DNA of 64,000 nucleotides from Pithys albifrons albifrons (GCF_047495875.1 NC_092463.1:3853057-3917056), one strand, 5' to 3'. Shown: positions 33,060-46,129, counted from the first letter of the stretch. Notes: a model not told the origin generated them from the letters alone. Translations and numbers: made by a program.

Positions 33060-33625
33060 GAATCATAGAATAGAATCATAGAATCGATTGGGTAGAAAAG
33101 ACCTCTGAGATCATCAAGTCCAACCCTTGGTCCAACTCCAGTCCCTTTACCAGTTCATGGCACTCAGTGCCACGGCCAAGCTCAGTTGAAAAACCTCCAG
33201 GGATGGGGAATCCACCCCCTCTCTGGGCAGCCCATTCCAATGCCTGAGCACTCTCTCTGCAAAGAATTTTTTTCTGCTCTCCAACTGAAATTTCCCCGGC
33301 AGAGCTTGAGCCCATCGTGCCCCCTTGTCCTATTGCTGAGTGCCTGGGAGAAGAGACCAACCCCCAGCTGGCCAGAACTTCCCTTCAGGGAGTTCCAGAC
33401 AGTGCTGAGGTCACCTCTGAGCCTCCTCTTCTCCAGGCTAAACACCCCCCCCAGCTCCCTCAGCCTCTCCCCACAGCACTTGTGCTCCAGTCCCTTCTCC
33501 AGCCTTGTTGCTCTTCTCTGGCCCCGCTCCAGCCCCTCAATCTCTTTCCTGACCTGAGGGGCCCAGAACAGAACACAAAACTCAAGGTGTGGCCTCCCCA
33601 ACGTAGAGTACAGGGGAAGGATCAC
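33060..33625 (-). mobile_element. CR1 LINE, young subfamily
   Basis: 0.57 kb from AATCATAGAATAGAATCATAG to the GTGGCCTCCCCAA segment. A 2-bp insertion in a C run near 33448 breaks the RT frame. Confidence 0.92.
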
Positions 33626-34892
33626 TGGTTGTACCTTGAGTTGCAGAGCCTGGTGGAACCAGCCTGGGCCAGTTCAGGAAGGTTAAAACTAAAATGTCCC
33701 ATTTAGGGCTGGTGGGTGATTGGGGTGGCTCCAGGCAGATCCATGGCCTTGGCTGGTTTTGCAGGCACAATGGGATGGGGTACTGAGAGCTGTGGTGGGG
33801 GGCTCTGCTCCCTCCAGCAGTGACAAGCCCACCTGTCACATCTGCTTCATGGCAGGGTGGGCCTGCATTGCCCACAGGAATCACTGAATGGCACATAAGG
33901 ACTGTGCTGAATTGGTGTTGCCCTTGCAGTGGCATCTCCCAGGGACAGGAGATTGGTGCTCCCACATTGGGAAGCTGGAATACTGTGGTGTTCATGGTGC
34001 TTCCCTTTTGTGCCCCCTGTCTGTAGAACTGCAGCTGTAGTCGATGAGTTTCCTCAACTAATTAATCCTTCCCTTCTCTGCGGAACCCCCTGGAGATGAG
34101 ACATGTTTATCTTGCAGCCCCTGGGGACTGATTTGTCTGCACTTTGTGAAGCTGAGATGGAGAAATCAAATCATGGTGTACAAGTGAGTGAGGCTACATC
34201 TTGAAACTCTTAATATTGGTGTTGCTTCTTGCCTTGGATATGGGCACCCTGCAAATGCAGGGGCACCAGGAAGTGATGAAATTTTGGCTGAGTCATGAAG
34301 TTTGGTGCCTCTTGGGTTCAATGGGTGTAAGATTGTTTACCCATCTGGAGGCAGGGAAGATGTTTAGAAAACTGGGAGATCATCTGAGGAGTCAAGAGTC
34401 ACATTGAGTGGGTGATTCAAGCTCTCAGGGTTGCTTTGATGTAGGGGAAGGGTCTTCTGGATGCTGCCCAAGGGAGGGTCCTGTGCCCACAGCCTCCTCC
34501 TTCAGGCTGGACAACTTGTGGTGCTCAGCTCATGGAGGCTCAGTGAGTGGGGTGGCCAGTGGTGGGGAGCCCCAGTGAGTGAAGGCCCAGGTAGTGGGAG
34601 GTCCAGAGAGCAGGAGACACCAAGTCCTTGGGCTTCCCCCTCCCTCAATCTCCCAGTTTCTGAGTCTCCCCTTCTTAGTCACCAGAGGCATCATTACCTC
34701 TCTGCTGCAAGTGTTCCTCCTTCTTCAGCAGGAAACTGAGCCCTGTCATGGATTGGACAGACATTGATTTAAAATGTGTCACTTGGAACTCTTGAGACCT
34801 ACCTGTTGGATTTCTGATCATCCAGGTCAAGTAACATTAGAAATGGCAACCATTTTTCCCATTCCAACTTAAAAAAAATCTATTACACTGCT

Positions 34893-35300
34893 TGGGTTTT
34901 CTCCCTTCCCCCATTTTTGCCCCCTCCCCCCCCCCCCATTTTTCCCTCCCCTCTTTTTCCCCCTTCCCCTCCTTTTTCCCCTCCCCTCTTTTTCCCCTCC
35001 CCTCTTTTTCCCCCTTCCTCTCTTTTTCCCCTCCCCCTTTTTTCCCTCCCCCTTTTTTCCCTCCCCCTTTTTTCCCTCCCCCCTTTTTTCCCTCCCCCCT
35101 TTTTTCCCTCCCCCCTTTTTTCCCTCCCCCCTTTTTTCCCTCCCCCCTTTTTTCCCTCCTCCCTTTTTTCCCTCCCCCCTTTTTTCCCTCCCCCCTTTTT
35201 CTCCCTTCCCTCTTTTTCCCTCTTTCCCCCTTTTTTTCCCCTCTCGCTCTTTTTTCTCCTGCTTTTCCTCCCTCCTGCCTCCACCCCGCCCTTTTTTTTG
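34893..35300. repeat. Homopyrimidine tract with 16-bp tandem unit
   Basis: About 400 bp of nearly pure C/T on the plus strand. The core (35,060-35,210) repeats CCCTCCCCCCTTTTTT. The Lys/Arg/Gly/Glu and Pro/Phe open frames across it are low-complexity artefacts. Confidence 0.95.
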
Positions 35301-38300
35301 ACTCCCATTTTTATTCCCTTTGGAGAGCACCAGCCATCCAGATCCCGGCCGGAGTGACTCATTCCCAAACTGCTCCGAGCAGGGCAGGAGGAGCCTTTCC
35401 CCATGTCCCCGGGAGCCAGTGACGAGGTGATGAATCATTTCAGCGAAGAGTTACTGTAATGATGAACTGTCATGAGCCTTAATTAGCAAATTGGTTAATT
35501 TTACTTAGAAAGTTGATGATTAGTACAACAATAAGTGCTTTGTGTGTTCTTTGTAAGAGTCATTCAGGATCATTCTTCCTTGGATAACTAATTGGAGAAG
35601 GCAATTCCACAGAGCTCCTCCTGTATCAGTCTCTTAAACGTTTCTGTAGCAGACACCTGGATCTGTAATCTGGTTATGGGGTGGGACTAATCACGGGAGA
35701 CTTCCCAAAACCTGGAAGGGGCAAGGAGCAAGTCAATACAGGGAGCTCTACCTGTTTTATTCATCAGTGCTCTGCACAGCTGCCTCCTATTCCAGCATGC
35801 CCTAAATGCCTCACTGCTTGCTTTGAAGTTGGTTAATCTGGTTTGGTTTTATCTTATCTTTTTTTGGGAGCCAGTTTGAGAACTAAAAGCTCTTGACTGA
35901 CAATGTTCTGCTTTCTGCTCTCCTGAGCTTTGTGCTAACCCTTTATAGCTGTAATTGTCTCAGAAGAGTGTAGTTTGCCTCAGGTGTAGCTTGGATCTCC
36001 TGCTGCCCTCGTTGCCTGCAGCGTTTAAAGCTCTGCCTTTGGCACAGGTAGAAGAGCAACTGAAAGCAGGATTGTGTTCCAAGAAATAAAACCAATATAT
36101 TATGCACAAGATGTCTCCAAATTCAGCACCTTCTAATTACTCCAGGACTCTGCATTTCACTATCAACAGCAGAATCCAAATTTTGTCATGAAGGTGGCTC
36201 CTTCTGTGTGTTTTAACCCTGTTTTGGTCCCTTGATTCCCAAGAATGAGGTGCTGAGGAGGACCCAAAAGGGGTCAGGGAGAGGAGCAGATGAGCTGCAG
36301 CAAGGTCAGCAAAGGACCTTCATGGAGCTGGAAAATCTCTCAAGAAGTGTCTGCAGCCCCAAAGGCAACTCAAAGGGAGATGCTGGAGTGCCTTTGGTCT
36401 GACAAGTGTGACCATCACTCTCTCCTACTTGTCTGTCCCATAATACTCCATTCTAGACATGATCACAGCTTGTCAGTGTCAGCAGATCCTGAATTTACTG
36501 CCAGGGAAGGAAAGAAGCTGCTGTGACTGCTCACTGAGTAACAGTGAGTAATTTGACTTTTAATTGTGAATTAGTGTCACCATTAGGTTGTGCTGATGTA
36601 AACATGAACAGAATCAGGTCCACTAGATTTGACATTCAGTTCTAACTTGCCCTGTGTAAATCAGGAGTAACCCTCTTGCAGAAGTGAGGTTACAGTGATT
36701 GGAAGTTGAGCCAGAATTTTCCAGGTTTACTGGGCAGTGGGAATGGCTGTAATTTCCCATTTACCCCCAAGTGCTGTGTGTCCCTCCCTGTATTGGATTG
36801 TGTAGCCCAGGTCATACAGTGGTAAAGCTGCTTCTTCTTGGTCCTGCTTAAACTGCCACTCTTATTCCCTGGAAAGGACAGGAATGGGGGGATTTGATAC
36901 TTTTTGCAAAACATTGGTGGACTCTCAGCATTTGTGTGCTAATGCAGTGCCTGCCATGCTCTCTGGCAGAGACCAGTGTGTGCTGACTGCTGGATCAGGA
37001 AAGAAAGTCACTTCTGTCACATGGGAAAGGGTAAACTGGCTAGAAAAGAGCCATTTTTTTCTGGCTTCTACAGCTCCATTATGTGCAATGGAGACACTCA
37101 CTGCCCCCATGTCAGGGAATTGCTGAGAACCAGACCCAGAGAGGATTGCCAAATCCTTCCCTGAATGCCAGAGGAAGCACTGTAAGTAGAAGTCATCTGT
37201 CTCAACTGAAAGTCTGAATGGTGACTCAAAATCCCTACAGTTAACTTCATTTAATTTTCCTATCTGTGCAAAGCAGCAAACTGATTAAAGGAAGGCATTC
37301 TGTGTGTTGTTTGCATAGAAATCCACTCATCCTGGCCCAGCCTCGTACTGCAGCACTGGGGAGAGCACAGTGATCTATTTTTATTTTTTTCCTGTGTTGC
37401 ATTTAAAATATGGCCAGAAAAGGGGGGAACAGAGTGAGGGTTTAAACACTGGCTGCCACCTTAATTGCAAGGGAGCAATGGATGGCTGCAGGGCTTTCTT
37501 GGACAGCTCCTCCATGAATGTCACACACAAATCCATCTGACACCTGGGGTCAGGAGTATTGTGCTGTGCTTTTTGTTAAGTCATCTTTCCCATTTCTGTG
37601 CCAAACGGTCTGGCTAAATTGAATTGCATTTAAATGAGGTGAGTGTGCGATGGATCATCTGAGCGCTGCTGTTCCCCTCCAAGTTTTGTGACAAATCCCT
37701 CTAATGCAAACACTGTGTCTCATACCTTGAATGTACTGCTGCAATTAAATACTGATCCTTTAAGCTTTATCTGGAAAAACAATATAGGAATAGCACTCCT
37801 GGGTGTTTGCATAGAAAAGGAGAGGTGTGCACACAGCAGGTGCCAACACAGCTCTGTTAATTCAGTTTGCAGGGGTCACAGTCACACTGAAGATGTGAGC
37901 AGTGACATTGGCACGTCCAGGACCTTCAGTGCAAGGTCTCCAGGAATCAGAGCACCTACTGTGATGCCTTCACTGCTGTGTCAGCTGAGCTGTGCCACCA
38001 CTCCAATTTTTACTTGCTTATTTTACAGGAGAGGGCAACAAGATGCAAATACAGTGAGTCAAGGAAGGGTGCTGAGCAGTCACTGAATTCCCCCTAAAAC
38101 TGAGTTTTGTCTGAGTGATCAGCAAGATATAATGACTGACACTGGAATGAGTCTGCAGGGCACACAGCTCGGTGATTAGTCAGTTCTCATTACCTCTTCC
38201 TCCAATTAACGTCAGCAAATCCGTGCTCCTGAGTCAACGAGGACTTCAGGAGAAACTAGACTTCCCCCAAAGGCTGCCAGATGTCAGCAGCAGCTCCAGG

Positions 38301-40238
38301 GCCCTTGCCTTGACGGTTCTGTGCTTTTAACACACATAATTAACAGTTAACACTGTCCTGTTTCTGTCACTCCAGCCCTTCACCCGTGGTCTGTCAGTAA
38401 CCACCGTGAGCTTGGCTGTGACTGAGGAGTCTGTGCCCAGCAGAGCTGTCAAATGCTCCTGCACTTCATGTCATTTCCACGCTCATCCCAGCCCAGCAGG
38501 AATCCAGGCTGGGATCCCTTTCGGCACAGCCTCACTCCTCCATTTGGATCTCCCTGCCTGCTGTTCTTGCCATTTCCCTTGAACAGGTTATGGCGTCAGA
38601 CTGTCACATCTTTAGCTTTTATGGTCAGTCTGTAGAAGTGGAATATGAGTTCATTTCCCCCCTGCAATCCCAGATATGACATGGAATATTTTCCCATATT
38701 TTTGGTGTCTGCAGGCTGTGGAAGAAGCTCACTTGTCACAGTGTCCTTCATTATGAAGGTGTAATTTTTTTCCTTTATTCACTTACCTGCAACTTGTCAG
38801 GAATAATTAAATGCTCTGGTTCTTTTGGCCTCTCTTCAATGGACATTTACACAACTCATAAATACAAGAGTAGCTCCCCTGAGCTCTGTTTCTATGCAGG
38901 TGGAGCTGCTCAGTTCTCTCAGAAATGGTTTGAGGACAATGAGGAGCCCAGATGGGCAAGAGTTCAGCAGGATCCTGAGCTGGTTGTTTTCTAAAACCCA
39001 AACTATGTTGCTCTGATCAACTAAGTTTTGCTTATTAAGTTTAAAAATACGTTTATCCCCAGGTGTTTTTACAGTCCCCTTTACTCTCCAATTGACATGG
39101 GCAACGCTGCTATGCAAAATAAATGAAGGGTGTGAACACAGGCAGTTTAAAGGTGTTGAGGAATGTCACTGTTTCAGACCTCGATTTTCACCTAATTTGT
39201 TAATGCGGGATTTTTTTTCCCCTGTGGGACAATAACACTTTTCTCTGTGACATTTTATAAAGGACCTCCTAAACCTCCTTTTGTCCCTTTGGGTAAAGTC
39301 AGTTGAACTGGTTTCTTTTCTCTAACTTTCTCTTTTCCCTGGAGAATTCAAGTTGGTTCTTAACCCTTTCTGCCCTCCAGGTCTTACAAACCTTATGATA
39401 GAAACACTTAGATGTCTTACAAGTCCAGACACAAGGTGGGCAGCTGTAGGTTCACTGGGGAGAGGCTTCTAACCATCTAAAAATTGGATGTATAGGTGAA
39501 GAGAAGAATATTTGCTCATTTTAAGTATGAACTAAACAGGACCTGGCAGAGAGGGATGCATGGTGAGTTTGCAGCTGGGAGTTGTTGGATCTCCTGGGGC
39601 AGCCGTGATCCTTGTGATGCTGTCAGGTTACCTCCTCAGACCCAAGGATTTGCAAACGTTTCCAAGTCTCCAGCCACCCTTGGGACACAGGTATGTGTCA
39701 CCACCGGTGATGGCAAACAGGGGACAGGAGAGCAGGGCTCCCCTGTGGTGTGACACTCATTACACCAGGCAGGTGGATGCATCCCTGGGGTAGCTGCAGA
39801 CAAAATACTTTAATAGTCACTTACTCTGCAGTGGCAAGAACAGCTGGGGTGGTTCCTGTGCTCTGTGATTTATCCAGACAGGCTACAAGGGTGTTTGCTG
39901 CAGGTTTCCATAGGAGTTTGTCCCAGCCTGACACTCGCCATTCCCGTGGTGCCTCGCAGAGATCAATCAGTGTTCCCCCCCAGCTGCAGGAGGCAAACAT
40001 GCTGAGCTGCCCTTGCAGGCTGCTCTGGACATGGCAGACCTTATCCCTTGGAGCAGCAGGTCTGTCTGAATTGCCTTTTCTTTCCCCCCTCCCTCTTGCA
40101 TGTTGTTTGTTTGCTGCCCATCCCGCTGTGTCTCAGGTGAGTGACAGGCTTAGGAGGGATGTTGAGTTGGTGTTGCAATGGTTTTCTTTTGCAAAGGAAA
40201 ATACTTTCATTCCACAGGTAAAGTAAATAATTTTCAGC

Positions 40239-40637
40239 TGAGAGAAAGGACTCCACACAACAAGCTTATGAAGTTTATAGTGAAGACCCTTTATTACACA
40301 CAGCACACAGTTTCTATAGGGTTAGAACTACATCTAATTGGCTAAAAAGAGTTTCAGACCACCACGCTAGAAGCTTTAATTGGTTAAAACCCATATCTCC
40401 CAAGTCCAGGGTTTATAGTATCTTATCCTGGCTGTTTCCATGCACCTCCAGAGTCCTGTGAGAACCTACTATGTGAATTCTTGGGGAGTGACCTCCTCCC
40501 TACCAACTAGAAGCAGCTGAGCTCCTTGCTGCTTCTTAGCTGACAGTCTCACAGGGTTTCTGCAGGCTGGCTTCAGTCTTACAGGACCTTATATAGATCT
40601 GAATTGCTCACTTGTGGTTTTTCTGTTGCCACACATA
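40239..40637 (-). mobile_element. Candidate solo LTR
   Basis: Read on the minus strand this 0.4-kb block starts TGTGTGGCAAC, has TATATAAG near its start, two CCAAT boxes and AATAAAGGGTC near its end, an LTR-like order of signals. I could not find a convincing target duplication, so the borders are approximate. Confidence 0.4.
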
Positions 40638-43054
40638 GGTATTGATGAAGAAGAAGATTAATAAAACCTGCCCTGGATTAATGTAGAGCAGCACAAATAA
40701 CAACCAGGCACTGAATGATGAATGGGAGAAAGGATTTGAATGGTCACTGTCCTACCACACAAGGTGTGTTTTGCAGGTGACAAAGTATTTTCTGTGTCAT
40801 CTCTGTGTTTGCTTTACTTAACAATAACTACCCAATATTAAAGAAATCATCTTCTGCTAAGGACATTACCAAGAAAGAAGGAGAATGTTTGGAACTTGCT
40901 TTGAAACAGTTACTCTCATGGGAGTTCAAAGCATGGTTATTATTGTGCTGCTCGGAAAGCTGCTTTTCTGTCCAGCTTCCCTGTGATCCCTTTAGCTCTA
41001 TCTGATACCAAAAGCTTGAGATCTCCAGATTAGAAATTAAATTCCACTTCTGTGGCCCAGACCTGATGACCTGCTGGACTCACAGGAAATGGGTTTTCCT
41101 TTATAGTGAGTGCTTCCAGCTAAAGCTGTTGCTTTTTGGTGAAAATTGAACTTTTTTTGAAGAAAAGACAATTAAAGCCGTGAGATCCAGGTGTAGGAAT
41201 AATAAGTGGCTTGAAAATGAGCAGGGATTATTCAAATGGCAGGCCCTGATCTTGCAGGGATTCAAGTGCTTGGTTTATTCTGCTGGTGTATGGGCAGAGC
41301 AACTGGGAGGGTTCTGTCTTGGGCTGGTGGGGGATTTGGGGTGGCCCTGGCAGGGGACAGCTGGGTGGATGCAGCACTTACAGCATCACACAGCAACTGC
41401 TGCTGCTGTGCTGGGTGTAAACCACATCATTTTGGGTGTGGACATGTGTGACTTGGGTGTCTGGTACAGGGACAGCAGCCAGGGCAGGGAAGGAAAGGGA
41501 TTTTCCCATTGCCATTTCCATCTTACCTTGCAAATGTGAAAGCTGAGAGCCACCAGTGTGTGCTGGGAGGTGGGGACTGAAGAGCCTGAAGGGAAACTGC
41601 CAGAAGTCATGATTTAAGTGTGATCTCTCTGAAGATGTCAGTCCCTGAGATGGGCACTGAGCTGTCTGAGTGTCTCTAATTGTGCTGCTCATATTCTGGA
41701 CATGATAGAATTTAACAGCACAGTCTTAAAACCTCATTTTGGCCTTTTCAGTGCCCTGTTACAGTGGTAAAGTCCAGAAATGGAAAGTGAATATAATTTA
41801 TAAATAAGCACTTTTTTTCAGTGAGCTCTGAAACAGCTTCTAACAATTCTCTTGAAAAACTAGATTTCCAGCAGCACAAAATGTGACCATGATCATCTCA
41901 ACTTAATTAAAAGCATGTCTGTGTCATGGCAGTGTGTGGATTATGTGGAGACTTGTAGCAGCCTGGTGGATTTTCATCCTGCTCACATACAATGTCATGG
42001 TTTAGACCGTTGTTTTTTATGATGAGCTTTTATTCTCCTTGCAAGAGTTTCCAGTGTCATTTCTGCTGACAGATGCTGCTTAGGACAGATTTATTTTTAT
42101 TCCCTTACAGTTGAATTGGATCAAATGTCTTTTTCCATGTAACTCAAGTTTCCACAGTGGAGTTACTCGCAGTTTACTGCTGAAAAAGAAAATTGTAGTC
42201 ATTTTTGTGACTTTCTTTAGCAGCAGTTGAAACATTTTTTGGCATGTGTGTGTATAATCTATTAATTTCCACTTCCTGTCAATTGTAGGAATTGGTGCTT
42301 ATAAATAGTATGAAAAACTTTAATGCAAATAAAAAGAGATAGAGAAAAAACCCAGCATTTGGTCTTTTACATTTTTGAGAAAATCCAGCATTTGGTCTAT
42401 TTTTTTCCCCTACCTGGAATCACTGAGGAGTTGAAAATTGCAGGATGTTGGTTTCTGGCATTGATAAGGATCTCTCACATTCTCATATAAAATGTTAAAT
42501 TAACAATAATCAGCCCCCATTTAGGCATAACTTGTCTTTCTCTCCAGCTTCCTCTGAATCCACAGATCTGAAGACTTTTTCCCTGTGATCTGAGAATGCA
42601 AAATTCCTGACAAAAATAATGACTTGGGGCTCCTGCGGTATTTTAAAACCTTTTCTTTTTCCCCATGAGTGGCTGCCTAATGTGACTGGGATTTCAGCAA
42701 CTGTTTGCATTATTCCCTCCCTGCAGTCGGGATATTCAGCACCATTAGCCTGCCTGGCTGATCAGCACAGCCCTGGCTCTCTAGTGGGGTTTTCCACCAG
42801 GTTCCTCAATCCATATAATTGGGGTAGTTTATTGCCTTAAGTGTTGAGTAATGGTATCCGATGTGGGATTTAAAAGCATTTTCAGCTACTTGTATTGTGC
42901 TTTATGCTGGGATGTTGTGGCAAGTGTTTAAGATGTGAAGGACCAGAGATTTCTGAGCTGGTAGGAAGTGGCATGTTCTCAGCTGAAACCCTTGAGAGCC
43001 AACAGTGACCATCCAGCAGGGAAATCGACTCCAGCTCCTGGAAGGGGGAACTGG

Positions 43055-43365
43055 ATCGTAGAATCATAGAATACCCTGAGTTGGAAGGGAGCCACAAGAA
43101 TCACCAAGTCCAACTCCTGCCTTGCAGAGACATCCCAACAATCCCACCCTGTCCCTCAGAGCATTGTCCAAACCCTCCTGGAGCTCTGGCAGCCTTGGGG
43201 CTGTGCCCACTGCCCTGGGGAGCCTGTTCAGTGCTCACCACCCTCTGGGGGAAGGACCTTTTCCTGATATCCAGCCTAATCCACTCCTGACACAGCTCCA
43301 GCCATTCCCTGAGTTCTGTCACTGGTCACTGGAGAGAAGAGATAGGATCCTGCCCCCTCTGTAGC
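43055..43365 (-). mobile_element. CR1 LINE, older CR1-Y-like subfamily
   Basis: AATCATAGAATACCCTGAGTT GGAAGGG start with CACCAAGTCCAACTCCTGCC, a 3' end different from all other copies here. Confidence 0.82.
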
Positions 43366-43739
43366 TGTAGCAGCTGGATTTGCACTCTCTGCTCTTCCAC
43401 TGCAGCTCAGCTTGCAGCAGAAGGGGCAACCCTGTCCCTCCTCTGCCCTGCCCTGGCTCTTGGCTCCAGTTTTTCCCTCTCTGTTAGCAGGACCCTCCTG
43501 CACTGTCTGTGGGGCAGCAAACCTGTTCCTGCTCCTGGGAAGCAGCGATTTTGTTCTGATGCCATCTGGAAAACTGCTCTGGACAAAAGCAATTAAACAT
43601 CAGCAAAATCTACTTCTGCTGAGCCCTATCACAACCAGAACCAAAATGGTCAATATAAGCAAGACTTGGCCTGGAATTTGCCCCTGGGAATCACAGAGTG
43701 GGGATGCTGCCTTTTTGCCTGGCTCATGTGCTGCTCTCA

Positions 43740-44110
43740 GCAGCGCTCCTGCAAGAGCGGAGTGTCCGGCCAGGATGTGCTGAGCCAGGGACGCTCCGGG
43801 ATGAAGCAGCAAAACGCTGCCTCGCCAGCTGATGGGCGGTCACGCGTTCCGAGTGTCCGGCTGCCTCCACATCCCTGCGGCCACCCCGCCAGCCGGGCCT
43901 CGCCTCCCATGCAAAGTCACAGCTTCCGCCTCGGCCTCTGCCTTTGTTTGCTCGGATAGTTTGGAAAAGCGGCGGCAGCCTGAGCGACACACGGCTGGAG
44001 AAGAGGGGAACACCGAGATCTTCCCGCAGCTCCATGCAAATCCTTGTTTGATACGGAGTGATGCGTTGGGACGAATAAACGGTTTGCTCCAAGAGACCGG
44101 GCCTGGAAGT
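43740..44110. promoter_or_regulatory. Isolated CpG cluster with an octamer motif
   Basis: A CpG-rich patch between AT-rich flanks, containing ATGCAAAT (44034-44041, OCT-type octamer) and TCACGCGTTCC. No exon is recognised. It may be an enhancer or a promoter of a non-coding transcript. Confidence 0.35.
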
Positions 44111-44959
44111 CAAACCAGACTGTTCATTGCCAGAGGTCTAAAGAAGTGACAGGAGGGTGTATGCAAAGCCCTGGGGTAATGTCAGCCTTCCTGCTGCGCT
44201 GGGATAACTCCCTTCTGCTGGCTGCTTCCTGGCTGGGATTAGCCACGATGGATATCACAGCCAGGATTGGATGCTGGTCCTGACCAGCAGCAGCACTGAC
44301 CCACGGGACTGCTGCCTCAGCCAGCCTTGCCCCATTGCCAAAAAAAGGGAAATTTTCTCATGTTCAGGAGTTTGGTTTTTCCCATCAATGTTTGGGACCC
44401 TGGAAAGTTGGGAGTTAATGTCAGTGCCCCAGTGATGGAGTTGGAGCCGTGCCCTCAGTGGCTTCTTTTGCTGTTGTGCCCAAGTAACTGTGACAGAGCA
44501 TCAGTTTCCATCCCTGTGGTACCCACAGACCTGTGCTCAGCTGCGGGGCTCATGCAGGAGAAAACAATCTGCCCTGTGAGTGTTTTGGGAAGGATCCATG
44601 CCCGAGGGAAGAAGTGAGGGCTGTAAGAAGTCAGAGCTGAAGAACTCCAGTTAATCTGCCCTCCTGCAGACTCCACACGCTGAATGAGCCCCTGGCACGT
44701 CTGCAGCCATAGGCAGGGCTGCTTCAGGCTGCAGATCCAGACAGTTTTAAGGCATTTAAGGGAAACTGGGGGACAATCCCTGTTTCTGGTTATAAGGAAG
44801 TGTCCTGGTGTCCTTCATGTCCTGGGGGAGAACTTGAGGTGTGCTGTGCCTGCTTGCCCCAAGCCTGTGGGGTCCCCTTGCCTGCCCACCCTGCCAGCTC
44901 CAGGAAAAGGGTGGAGAGGGATGTGGTGGGAACTGGATGGGACTGAGGGGAGCTAATTA

Positions 44960-45640
44960 GGGAGGAATGGGTGATCCCTGTACATGGTGGGCCTGGGCAG
45001 TGGGATCCCTGCATGGAGTAAGTCTGGGAAGGATGGTCCCATGCATAGGTGGGGAGATCCCTGGGGACACCTGTGTGCAGGAGGTGATTCCCACGCTTGG
45101 GTGGGGTTTGTGTGGATGTACCCATAGGTGTGGGAAATCTGAATGGGAGGATTCCTGCATGTGGGAGATCTGGGTGGGTGATCCCCATCCATGGGTGGGG
45201 TCTGGGTGGGGAGATACCTGGGAGATACCCTGTGGAGGAGGTCTGGGTAGGTGATCCCTGTCCATGGGTGAAGAGATTCCTGGGTATCCCTGTGTATAAA
45301 ATGTCTGTGTGAGTGATTCCTGTCCATGAGTGGGGTCTGTGTGAGGACATCTCTGGGGATCCATGCATGGAGGAGCTCCAAGCAGGTGATCCCTGTCCAT
45401 GGGTGGGGATCCCTGTGTGTGGGATGTCTGGGTGGGGGATTCCTGTCCATGGGTGATGATCCCTGTGTGTGGGAGGTCTGGGTGGGGGATCCTTGTCCAT
45501 GGGTGATGATCCCTGTGTGTGGCATGTTTGGGTGGGTGATCCCTGTCCATGGGTGGGAGTCTGGGTGGGGATCCCCCAGTGTGTGAGGTTGGTGGGTGAC
45601 CCCCATCCGTACCTGGGGTCTGGGTGAGGAAATCCCTGGG
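44960..45640. repeat. ~50-bp minisatellite upstream of the KTN1 island
   Basis: Imperfect tandem units containing GATCCCTGTCCATGGGTG and GTGTGTGGGAGGTCTGGGTG. The period is exactly 50 bp in the best-preserved part (45,430-45,530). Stop-free minus-strand frames of about 240 codons are a by-product. Confidence 0.9.
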
Positions 45641-45689
45641 GATACCCTCAGGAACACGAGCGGGATCCCCACGTGAGGCCCTCCATGGG

Positions 45690-45806
45690 CCACTCCCCAG
45701 GCGATGTCCCCTCACACACAGCCAGCCCTGGGCGATGTCCCCTCACACGGCCCAGGGCGATGTCCTCTCACACGGCCGGGCCAGGGCGATGTCCCCTCAC
45801 ACGTGG
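45690..45806. repeat. Short tandem array GGGCGATGTCCCCTCACAC
   Basis: Four copies of a 26-33-bp unit at the edge of the CpG island. Confidence 0.85.
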
Positions 45807-45877
45807 CAGCCTCTCCCGCTGCCGGTGTCGCCCCCGCACCGCTCCCGCAGCGGGCAGGCCGTGCCGGGGCCGGTATC

Positions 45878-46125
45878 GGGTCGGTGCCCGGTGGGGGTCG
45901 GGTCAGTGTCGGAGCCGCCGTGGGGTTGCCCGGCCGGGGCGGTGCCCGGTGGGTGTTAGGTCGGTGTCGGAGCCCCCGCGGGGTTGCCCGGCCGGGCCGG
46001 TGTCGGGTCGGTGCCCGGTGGGTGTCGGAGCCCCCGCGGGGTTGCCCGGCCGGGGCGGTGTCGGCTCGGTGCCCGGTGGGTGTCGGAGCCCCCGCGGGGC
46101 TGCCCGGCCGGGGCGGTGCCGGTGC
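45878..46125. repeat. ~58-bp GC-rich tandem array inside the CpG island
   Basis: Four units containing GTGTCGGAGCCCCCGCGG and GGTTGCCCGGCCGGGGCGG, directly upstream of the presumed KTN1 exon 1. Confidence 0.9.
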
Positions 46126-46129
46126 CTTT

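Larger units (their letters stand above)
31885..45689. other. Intergenic, TBPL2 to KTN1 (head-to-head spacer)
   Basis: 13.8 kb with no supported gene. It holds one young CR1, a homopyrimidine tract, a candidate LTR, one older CR1, a CpG cluster and tandem arrays (listed separately). 35.4-40.2 kb contains no repeat I recognise. Confidence 0.6.

Noticed and set aside
34869..35438. Lys/Arg/Gly/Glu-rich minus-strand frames and Pro/Phe/Ser-rich plus-strand frames
   Set aside because: Pure low-complexity translation of the homopyrimidine tract.
44790..45715. Three overlapping minus-strand frames of 236-252 codons rich in His/Pro/Thr/Gly
   Set aside because: They are readings of the 50-bp minisatellite. 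The period is not a multiple of 3 and all frames stay open, as expected for a repeat without stops.
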